This document shows, piece by piece, positions 1 through 4,863 of a stretch of DNA of 6,096 bases; position 1 is the stretch's first letter; each line of letters opens with the position of its first letter. The notes beneath the pieces were generated by a model. The model did not search any database, was not told the origin of the DNA, and was given only the letters and a program-made list of their open reading frames with translations. Both the position numbers and the translations under genes were made by a program. The stretch is from positions 4,225-10,320 of the forward strand of contig DOTU01000351.1 in NCBI GenBank assembly GCA_003520965.1, written 5' to 3'. The stretch comes from Candidatus Zixiibacteriota bacterium. GTDB taxonomy: Bacteria; Zixibacteria; MSB-5A5; UBA10806.

Positions 1-1611
1 CGGGCGTTGGTAAATAAAGGTGATTTCAAGACATATTTCTATGGTAATTTTGGGACCGCAGCTTTTGTTTGCGAGGTATCGGATACCACGATCCAGGATA
101 CAGCCTTGGTTGATGGCATTTGCCGGCGCAATTTGGCGGGCATCTATTATCTTCTACGCCGTTCAGGGTATGCTCGACTCACTGGAGCAGTAACTGATTC
201 CATAACTGGAACGCCGCTTGAGGCTGAAGTAATTGTGCAGCAAGCAACAAGCGTCGACATCAATCCTCGCCTTACCAGGGCTAATAGCGGACGATATAAC
301 CGGCTGATCGATCCCGGTACTTATACTCTGATAGTTCAAAAAACAGGGTATGTAACCAAGACTATTACTGGGGTTGTCGTCAATAATTCAGGTCCCACAA
401 CCACAAATGTGCGCTTGCGGCCTACGAGTTCTCCTCCCGGTACACCTGTGCTTCTATCTCCGGCTAATAATTCGATATTTAACGATTCCCTGGCTCTAAA
501 TTTCGATTGGAATAATTCGTCGGGCGCAACCGGTTATGTGATCGAAATTGCAAACGACGAAAACTTTACAAGCTATTTCCAGGTCGATTCGAGTTTAACC
601 GCCTCCAATTATAGAAACTCGACTTCTTTCCATACCGGTACTTTTTACTGGAGAGTTACGGCTCGCAATGGCAGTATTTTTTCGGGCCGAAGCTCAGTTT
701 GGCAGTTTACGATTCAGATAGCGCCACCGCTGCCCTCCACGCCAACGCTTCTCGCTCCAGCTAATGGCTCTAATTTCAACGATTCGTTAGCCTTTAATTT
801 CGACTGGTCCAACTCTACCAATGCCACCGGGTATGTTTTTGAAATCGCATATAACGAAAGCTTTACAACTCTTTTTGAAATTGACTCAAGTTTGACCGTT
901 TCCAATCATCGAAATAGTGCACCGTTTAATGCGGGTTCATATTATTGGAGAGTGACTGCCTTTAATACCAGCGGTTTTTCCTCAAGAAGTTCGGTCTGGC
1001 AATTTACAATCCAGATGCCTGTACCTGATGCTCCAACTCTGACTGAGCCAGCCAATGGCCTTGTGTCCACAAGCGCCTACCTTAGTTTCGATTGGAACGA
1101 TCCGGCCACCGCAACCCGCTACACGATTCAAATCGATACGGATTCGCTTTTCTCTCCGTCCATTATCAGCGATACAACTTTGCTTGCATCGCAATATACC
1201 AATTCTGATTCACTGGCAAACGGACGCTATTTCTGGCATGCCAAGGCTGCCAACGCGCATGGCTGGTCAGGTTATTCTATCATCCGATATTTCGATGTGA
1301 ATGTTCAAACACATAATGTCTATACCGTTGGTGATGTCAATGGTTCAAATACTTTCACCGGTTTGGATGTAACCTACTCCGTCAGGTATTTTAAGGGAGG
1401 CCCTCAACCGCCATATTCCCTTGATTGCCCCCCACATGGCATCTGGTTTGTAAGTGGCGATGTCAATGGTTCCTGTTCTTTCACGGGGCTTGATGTTACC
1501 TATATGGTCAGATATTTTAAGGGGGGAGTGGCCCCAATTCCTTGCCCTGATTGCCCTCCAACCTCAATATTAATCCACCGATGGACGGGATCCCCTTTTA
1601 ACCCAAGATAA
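1..1611 (+). CDS. Secreted M14-type zinc carboxypeptidase, C-terminal part, with FN3-like and dockerin-like repeats (5' partial)
   Basis: The frame is open from the first base (reading R-A-L-V-N-K), so the gene starts upstream; the TTG at 7 is not a credible start. Numbering codons from 7: residues 11-52 look like the end of an M14 carboxypeptidase domain. F-x-C-E-V-S-D supplies a candidate catalytic Glu at 23, followed by VDGICRRNLAGIYYLL, a typical end of that fold. Residues 57-138 (LTGAVTDSITGTPLEAEV, then SGRYNRLIDPGTYTL) are a carboxypeptidase regulatory-like beta-sandwich. Three FN3-like modules follow at about 146-237, 246-337 and 343-433, each with a FDW motif; the first two end in YWRVTA and WQFTIQ, the third in diverged versions. 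Two dockerin/EF-hand-like repeats (441-465, 483-507) and a Cys-rich tail (CPDCPP) close the protein. The zinc ligands and signal peptide would be upstream, so activity and export are inferred. It is probably cell-surface or extracellular, degrading peptides. The family call is fairly sure; the substrate is unknown. Confidence 0.8.
   Translation, partial: RALVNKGDFKTYFYGNFGTAAFVCEVSDTTIQDTALVDGICRRNLAGIYYLLRRSGYARLTGAVTDSITGTPLEAEVIVQQATSVDINPRLTRANSGRYNRLIDPGTYTLIVQKTGYVTKTITGVVVNNSGPTTTNVRLRPTSSPPGTPVLLSPANNSIFNDSLALNFDWNNSSGATGYVIEIANDENFTSYFQVDSSLTASNYRNSTSFHTGTFYWRVTARNGSIFSGRSSVWQFTIQIAPPLPSTPTLLAPANGSNFNDSLAFNFDWSNSTNATGYVFEIAYNESFTTLFEIDSSLTVSNHRNSAPFNAGSYYWRVTAFNTSGFSSRSSVWQFTIQMPVPDAPTLTEPANGLVSTSAYLSFDWNDPATATRYTIQIDTDSLFSPSIISDTTLLASQYTNSDSLANGRYFWHAKAANAHGWSGYSIIRYFDVNVQTHNVYTVGDVNGSNTFTGLDVTYSVRYFKGGPQPPYSLDCPPHGIWFVSGDVNGSCSFTGLDVTYMVRYFKGGVAPIPCPDCPPTSILIHRWTGSPFNPR
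442..1305 (+). repeat. Three tandem FN3-like modules encoded in the peptidase gene
   Basis: Three modules of about 92 residues lie in tandem (roughly 442-717, 742-1017, 1033-1305). Each has the pattern TP-x-L-x-x-PANG, then FDW, a central strand of the type Y-x-x-x-I, and a Trp- or Phe-rich C-terminal strand. Modules 1 and 2 align without gaps and I count 64 identities in 92 residues, so they come from a fairly recent internal duplication. Module 3 is clearly diverged. Such modules usually act as spacers or as carbohydrate or surface contacts in secreted bacterial enzymes; that role is inferred. Confidence 0.75.
1327..1527 (+). repeat. Paired dockerin/EF-hand-like repeats at the protein C-terminus
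   Basis: Two copies of GDVNGS-x-x-FTGLDVTY-x-VRYFKGG occur at 1327-1401 and 1453-1527. Each begins with a 12-residue loop with Asp at 1, Asn at 3, Ser at 5, Thr at 9 and Asp at 12, the ligand spacing of a dockerin-type calcium loop. A helix-like stretch follows. The classical dockerin has Asp at position 5, so this is a variant. The two copies are separated by a linker with one Cys; the second loop also contains a Cys, and the tail has two more. Confidence 0.7.
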
Positions 1612-1645
1612 TTAGAACATTTTCTTTAATAAACTTCCAGTCAAC

Positions 1646-1703
1646 TCCCGGGAACCTATATAATCCCCGGGATAATCATTAGTGGAATAGCTCTATTATT
1701 CCA
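1646..1703 (+). terminator. Two successive hairpins after the peptidase gene, possible transcription end
   Basis: TCCCGGG (1646-1652) pairs perfectly with CCCGGGA (1666-1672) across a 13-base AT-rich loop. TGGAATA (1683-1689) then pairs with TATTCCA (1697-1703) across a 7-base loop. They start 34 bases after the stop codon. Neither is followed by a proper T-run, so these are not textbook intrinsic terminators; they could equally protect the 3' end of the mRNA. Confidence 0.35.
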
Positions 1704-2002
1704 TTATTAAAATAAAACCTATTTCATTGGATGGCGCGTACAATTGCTTCAATGAGTAGGGAAGAGATAAACAATGCAGTTTGCTTCAATCAAACCCAAG
1801 TAATATCCATCAATCATAAAAGCATTTAGTCTCATTAACAAATATAAGTCGATGCCACTAATATTAATAGATAATATCGTATACAGGTCGTTTAATTCGA
1901 TGAAAATCCAGGTTATATTGATTAATATACGGCTTAATGCCTGGGCTATGATAGTGCCCGGTATTAACTTTGAAATCTAATAAAATACCATCTATTTTTC
2001 TC
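1704..2002. other. AT-rich intergenic stretch with no gene
   Basis: I find no convincing coding sequence on either strand. The longest ATG frame I followed here, at 1752, gives about 25 codons with no ribosome binding site. The stretch holds a 10-bp direct repeat TTGCTTCAAT at 1744-1753 and 1781-1790. It also holds an extended hairpin at 1934-1967, with outer arms TTAAT/ATTAA and inner arms CTGGGC/GCCCGG including one T-G pair. No known RNA family is recognised. Confidence 0.5.
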
Positions 2003-2030
2003 TTGACTAATACCTTTGGGCTCATATTTT
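2003..2030 (+). promoter_or_regulatory. Candidate sigma70-type promoter for gdhA
   Basis: TTGACT at 2003-2008 matches the -35 consensus at five of six bases. TATTTT at 2025-2030 matches the -10 consensus at four of six, and the spacer is 16 bases. Transcription would start near 2037 and leave a leader of about 125 bases before gdhA. AT-rich DNA gives such matches often, so this is a moderate call. Confidence 0.4.
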
Positions 2031-2045
2031 GAGTCCTGTTTTGTG

Positions 2046-2125
2046 AAAATTTGAACGAAGTTATGTTTAAATTTTTACGCCGTTTGATGAAGTATCAATC
2101 GTCTTATGAGGATTATTCCCATAAG
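2046..2125 (+). promoter_or_regulatory. Structured gdhA leader: three consecutive inverted repeats
   Basis: Arm 1 at 2046-2056 (AAAATTTGAAC) pairs with 2065-2075 (GTTTAAATTTT) over 11 positions with a single G-T pair and an 8-base loop. Arm 2 is TTGAT (2084-2088) with ATCAA (2094-2098). Arm 3 is CTTATG (2103-2108) with CATAAG (2120-2125), extendable by GG/CC past one bulged A. The block begins just after the predicted transcription start and ends 26 bases before the gdhA ribosome binding site. The arms could fold in RNA or be DNA operators. I do not recognise a known riboswitch. Confidence 0.4.
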
Positions 2126-2151
2126 TAATATACAATCGTAACATCAAATAC

Positions 2152-2166
2152 AAGGAGATGTTGATG
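2152..2166 (+). promoter_or_regulatory. gdhA ribosome binding site that decides the start
   Basis: AAGGAG at 2152-2157 is a strong Shine-Dalgarno sequence. In-frame ATG codons occur at 2158 (zero spacing) and 2164 (six bases). Only 2164 has workable spacing, so the protein should begin MSSRVAEF. Confidence 0.75.
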
Positions 2167-3522
2167 TCAAGCAGAGTCGCAGAGTTCATGGAACAGCTTA
2201 TCGCCAAGAACCCAGGCGAAAAGGAATTTCATCAAGCGGTTCAAGAGGTTGCTGAATCCTTGATGCCGATTATCGACAAAAATCCGGCAATGCGCAAAGC
2301 CAAAATTCTAGAGAGAATTGTCGAGCCCGAGCGCGTTATCTTGTTCAGGGTTCCCTGGATGGATGATAAGGGCGAAGTTCAAGTCAACCGCGGATTCCGC
2401 ATTGAGATGAACAGCGCCATAGGCCCCTATAAAGGCGGATTGCGTTTACACCCCTCGGTTAATCTCGGCATTTTAAAGTTCTTGGCCTTCGAGCAAGTCT
2501 TCAAAAACAGCCTTACCACTTTGCCTATGGGCGGCGGCAAGGGCGGTTCAGATTTCGATCCCAAGGGCAAATCCGATAACGAAGTTATGCGCTTTTGCCA
2601 ATCGTTCATGAGCGAGCTCTTCCGCCACATCGGCGCTGACACCGACGTCCCCGCCGGCGATATCGGCGTAGGTGGCCGCGAGATCGGTTTCATGTTCGGC
2701 CAGTACAAGAAACTCCGTAACGAGTTTGTTGGCGTTCTCACCGGTAAGGGTTTGGCCTGGGGCGGAAGCCTTATTCGTCCGGAAGCCACCGGTTACGGCG
2801 CAGTCTATTTCGCCGCCGAAATGTTAACTACCCGTAATGATAGCCTGAAGGGCAAAACCTGCCTCGTCTCCGGTACAGGTAACGTTACACAGTATACAAT
2901 TGAGAAAATCCTCGATCTCGGTGGCAAGCCAATCACCTGCTCCGATTCCAACGGTTACATTCTCGATGAGGCTGGTATCGATCGCGAAAAACTCGCTTAC
3001 ATTATGGAACTCAAGAACGTACAGCGCGGCAGAATCAGTGAATATGCCAATAAGTATAAATCAGCGGTTTATACGCCGGTAGATCCCAAAGCTACCTGCA
3101 ACCCGCTTTGGAACAACAAGGCTCAGTGCGCATTCCCAAGCGCCACCCAGAACGAAATAAATGCTCAGGATGCCGATAACCTGGTGAAGAACGGTGTCTT
3201 TGTAGTCAGTGAGGGCGCCAACATGCCGTCCACACCGGATGCCGTCAATATCTTCATCGATCACAAGATTCTTTACGGTCCCGGCAAGGCTGCCAACGCC
3301 GGTGGCGTGTCAACCTCCGGTCTTGAAATGTCGCAGAATAGCCTGCGCCTCTCCTGGACCCGCGAAGAGGTCGACCAGAGACTTCATGGCATCATGAAGG
3401 CGATCCATAAACAGTGCGTTGAACATGGTAAGAGTGGCAACTACATCAACTACGTGAACGGCGCCAACATCGCCGGTTTCCTGAAAGTTGCCAATGCCAT
3501 GATGGATCAGGGTCTGGTATAA
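2164..3522 (+). CDS. gdhA: Glutamate dehydrogenase, hexameric class I, probably NADP-dependent
   Basis: It catalyses the reversible reductive amination of 2-oxoglutarate with ammonium to L-glutamate in the cytoplasm. The protein has 452 residues, near the usual 445-450, and is collinear with E. coli GdhA from residue 10 to the end. Visible active-site residues are Lys90 in GPYKGG, Lys114 in EQVFKNSL, Lys126 in GGGKGG and Asp166 in PAGDIGVGG. The Rossmann domain begins at about 232, with SGTGNV as the dinucleotide loop. The next strand ends in CSDSNG, as in NADP-type enzymes (SDSSG in E. coli), hence the NADP call; this is inference. AAGGAG at 2152-2157 sits six bases before ATG 2164 but directly abuts ATG 2158, so 2164 is the preferred start. 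The gene has its own candidate promoter and terminator and is probably monocistronic. No frameshift or missing key residue is seen. Confidence 0.95.
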   Translation: MSSRVAEFMEQLIAKNPGEKEFHQAVQEVAESLMPIIDKNPAMRKAKILERIVEPERVILFRVPWMDDKGEVQVNRGFRIEMNSAIGPYKGGLRLHPSVNLGILKFLAFEQVFKNSLTTLPMGGGKGGSDFDPKGKSDNEVMRFCQSFMSELFRHIGADTDVPAGDIGVGGREIGFMFGQYKKLRNEFVGVLTGKGLAWGGSLIRPEATGYGAVYFAAEMLTTRNDSLKGKTCLVSGTGNVTQYTIEKILDLGGKPITCSDSNGYILDEAGIDREKLAYIMELKNVQRGRISEYANKYKSAVYTPVDPKATCNPLWNNKAQCAFPSATQNEINAQDADNLVKNGVFVVSEGANMPSTPDAVNIFIDHKILYGPGKAANAGGVSTSGLEMSQNSLRLSWTREEVDQRLHGIMKAIHKQCVEHGKSGNYINYVNGANIAGFLKVANAMMDQGLV

Positions 3523-3615
3523 TTTCGAGTCTCCGCAATTGCGTAGCAAATTTGTGATGATGTGCTTTTGGTGGATGGGATTTGATTAGCGCGATTTGTG
3601 GGTGATGGGAAAACG

Positions 3616-3644
3616 AGGCGGGTCTGCAAAGGCCCGCCTTTTCT
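3616..3644 (+). terminator. Rho-independent terminator of gdhA
   Basis: AGGCGGGTC (3616-3624) pairs with GGCCCGCCT (3631-3639), with one T-G pair and the six-base loop TGCAAA. It is followed by TTTTCT at 3639-3644. A run of four A lies at 3610-3613, so some termination from the other strand is possible. It lies 93 bases after the gdhA stop, and no gene lies in between. Confidence 0.8.
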
Positions 3645-3651
3645 ATTAGTA

Positions 3652-3678
3652 CTGAGTAATGAGGGCTGAGTGCTGAGT
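3652..3678. repeat. Three direct copies of CTGAGT
   Basis: CTGAGT occurs at 3652-3657, 3666-3671 and 3673-3678; the first and last copies are followed by AA. The cluster lies between the gdhA terminator and the GC-rich palindrome. It could be the edge of a dispersed intergenic repeat or simple low-complexity sequence. Confidence 0.4.
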
Positions 3679-3694
3679 AAAGAAGCTGTTGGCG

Positions 3695-3756
3695 AGGCCG
3701 CCTGCGGCCTGACTCTTTTGGGCAGGCCTAACAAAGTCAGGCGCCAGGGCGCCTGA
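3695..3756. repeat. GC-rich nested palindrome, REP-like element
   Basis: Three inverted repeats interlock. AGGCCGC (3695-3701) pairs with GCGGCCT (3704-3710). TCAGGCGCC (3737-3745) pairs with GGCGCCTGA (3748-3756). GCCTGACT (3707-3714) pairs with AGTCAGGC (3735-3742). The third pairing uses bases from both others, so the element can form two small hairpins or one long one. It is far more GC-rich than the flanks and lies in a spacer between two transcription units, as extragenic palindromes usually do. No transposase is nearby. Confidence 0.5.
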
Positions 3757-3804
3757 TTTACATATAGTACACCTTATTTTAATAACAGACCCCCGTTTCC
3801 ATAT

Positions 3805-3819
3805 CGGTAATAATTATCA
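3805..3819. promoter_or_regulatory. Fur-box-like sequence upstream of the hybA promoter
   Basis: CGGTAAT-A-ATTATCA matches the 7-1-7 Fur model TGATAAT-n-ATTATCA at 12 of 14 arm positions; the downstream half-site is perfect. The surrounding 19 bases (3806-3824) match the classical E. coli Fur box at 14 of 19. The background is AT-rich, which raises chance matches. An iron-responsive input would suit an iron-sulfur and [NiFe] hydrogenase operon. Confidence 0.35.
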
Positions 3820-3823
3820 TTAG

Positions 3824-3841
3824 TTGTGAATTTAATCACTT
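3824..3841. promoter_or_regulatory. CRP/FNR-family-like site at about -42 of the hybA promoter
   Basis: TGTGA (3825-3829), six bases, TCACT (3836-3840) matches the CRP pattern TGTGA-N6-TCACA at nine of ten positions. Its centre (3832.5) is about 42 bases before the predicted transcription start, where class II CRP/FNR activators bind, and it touches the -35 box. Which family member binds, if any, cannot be told from the sequence. Confidence 0.4.
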
Positions 3842-3868
3842 GACAAAAGGGTAATGGGAACCGATACT
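3840..3868 (+). promoter_or_regulatory. Sigma70-type promoter of the hybA-hybB operon
   Basis: TTGACA at 3840-3845 is a perfect -35 box. After 17 bases, GATACT at 3863-3868 is a -10 box with four of six matches. Transcription should start near 3875, giving a leader of about 92 bases. This shows that hybA starts a new transcription unit separate from gdhA. Confidence 0.6.
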
Positions 3869-3882
3869 ATTACTGAGAAGAG

Positions 3883-3929
3883 GGTCAATTATGACCGTGA
3901 AACGAGTAAAAAAGATTTGAATTTTACTC
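3883..3929 (+). promoter_or_regulatory. hybA leader with two hairpins and a possible 9-codon ORF
   Basis: GGTCA-ATTA-TGACC (3883-3896) is a perfect 5-bp hairpin, and GAGTAAAA (3904-3911) pairs perfectly with TTTTACTC (3922-3929). A short ORF at 3891-3920 would read MTVKRVKKI, with AGAGG-like bases ahead of its ATG. The first hairpin covers that ATG and the second spans its stop. A role in controlling hybA translation is speculative. Confidence 0.3.
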
Positions 3930-3966
3930 TAATAAATAAGCAATTTCCCGGGATATCCGAGGTCCA

Positions 3967-4863
3967 ATGAATCGTAGGAATTTCTTTAAAGTAACGGCAG
4001 TGGCCTCGACCGCGCTTATAGGCGTTGACGCTCTGGCTTCAGAGCACAAAGGCCCCGAGTCCTTGGAAAACGCTTTCGGCGTCCTCGTAGATACCACCTA
4101 TTGCATCGGATGCCGCAAATGCGAATACGCCTGCAATCAATCCAACAAGCTTCCTTCGCAGAATACCAAGGCATTCGATGATAAATCTGTATTCAATGTC
4201 CATCGCCGGCCCACCGATGTTGCCTATACTATGGTCAATATCTATCCTGACGATAACGCCCCTGAAAAACATCGCTATATTAAAGTTCAATGTATGCATT
4301 GCAACGATCCGGCTTGCGCGTCAGCCTGTATCGTGGGGGCATTCCGCAAAACCGAAAAGGGTCCGGTAACATACGATGCCTGGAAATGTATGGGTTGCCG
4401 TTATTGTATGGTGGCCTGTCCGTTTCAAATACCCGCTTATGAATATAAAAACGCCCTTACTCCTCAGGTACGTAAATGCACATTCTGCGTTGAGCGCATT
4501 ACTTCCGAGGGCAAGAAACCGGCCTGCGTGGAAATCTGCCCCAATGAAGCGCTGACATTCGGCACTCGTCGCCAACTTCTGGAGCTGGCCCACGAGCGGA
4601 TCAAGCAGATGCCGGAACGTTACTTCGACCATGTTTACGGCGAATATGAGGTTGGCGGCACAAGTTGGATGTATCTGGCCAGCACTGATTTCTCGCAAAC
4701 CGAGCTTCCCAAGCTTGATTCCCGTCCGATCCCCGAAACAACAGAGAGCATTCAGCACGGCGTTTTCAAATCGTTCGTGCCTCCCATTGCTCTATATGGC
4801 TTATTGGCTTTGGCAACGCATTCCTTAAAGAAGAAGGATGGCGATCACGATGAGCGCTCATGA
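3967..4863 (+). CDS. hybA: HybA-like [NiFe] hydrogenase electron-transfer subunit, four [4Fe-4S] clusters
   Basis: It should carry electrons between the small subunit of a periplasmic [NiFe] hydrogenase and the membrane subunit HybB. The 298-residue protein begins with a twin-arginine signal (NRRNFFK), a hydrophobic stretch at 9-23 and a likely cleavage after ALA at 22-24. Sixteen Cys sit in four motifs: 46/49/52/56, 109/112/117/121, 141/144/147/151 and 171/174/187/191, enough for four [4Fe-4S] clusters, none missing. The fourth Cys of motif 2 is followed by Ile instead of the usual Pro. Residues from 198 on match the HybA-specific region (FGTR, HVYGEYEVGGT, LPKLD, SIQHGVFK). A membrane helix at about 266-286 anchors the C-terminus, as in E. 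coli HybA (328 residues). GAGG at 3959-3962 is four bases before the ATG. It is first in its operon and overlaps hybB by 14 bases. Other DmsB/PsrB-type ferredoxins are less likely because of the anchor and the HybB partner. Confidence 0.88.
   Translation: MNRRNFFKVTAVASTALIGVDALASEHKGPESLENAFGVLVDTTYCIGCRKCEYACNQSNKLPSQNTKAFDDKSVFNVHRRPTDVAYTMVNIYPDDNAPEKHRYIKVQCMHCNDPACASACIVGAFRKTEKGPVTYDAWKCMGCRYCMVACPFQIPAYEYKNALTPQVRKCTFCVERITSEGKKPACVEICPNEALTFGTRRQLLELAHERIKQMPERYFDHVYGEYEVGGTSWMYLASTDFSQTELPKLDSRPIPETTESIQHGVFKSFVPPIALYGLLALATHSLKKKDGDHDERS

Noticed and set aside
1752..1829. 25-codon ORF starting MSREEINN
   Set aside because: No ribosome binding site, no recognisable sequence, and it spans the direct repeat; it is probably chance.
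2084..2098. TTGAT-N5-ATCAA as an FNR site upstream of gdhA
   Set aside because: The FNR pattern needs four bases between the half-sites; here there are five. I keep it only as one of the leader inverted repeats.
2427..2789. 120-codon reading frame on the minus strand inside gdhA
   Set aside because: It is Pro/Ser/Arg-rich, lies opposite the most conserved part of gdhA and is explained by the codon use of gdhA.
3534..3543. Palindrome CGCAATTGCG after gdhA
   Set aside because: Ten bases without a loop, and the real terminator with a T-run lies 70 bases further on.
3507..3734. 75-codon reading frame on the minus strand
   Set aside because: It runs through the gdhA terminator and the GC-rich palindrome, has no recognisable domain and no clear ribosome binding site.
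3946..3958. Overlapping palindromes TCCCGGGA and GGATATCC just before hybA
   Set aside because: They are perfect but have no room for a loop and overlap each other; no specific function can be supported.
4321..4758. 145-codon reading frame on the minus strand inside hybA
   Set aside because: It is opposite the cysteine motifs of hybA, with no domain signal and no promoter or ribosome binding site; it is a shadow of the real gene.
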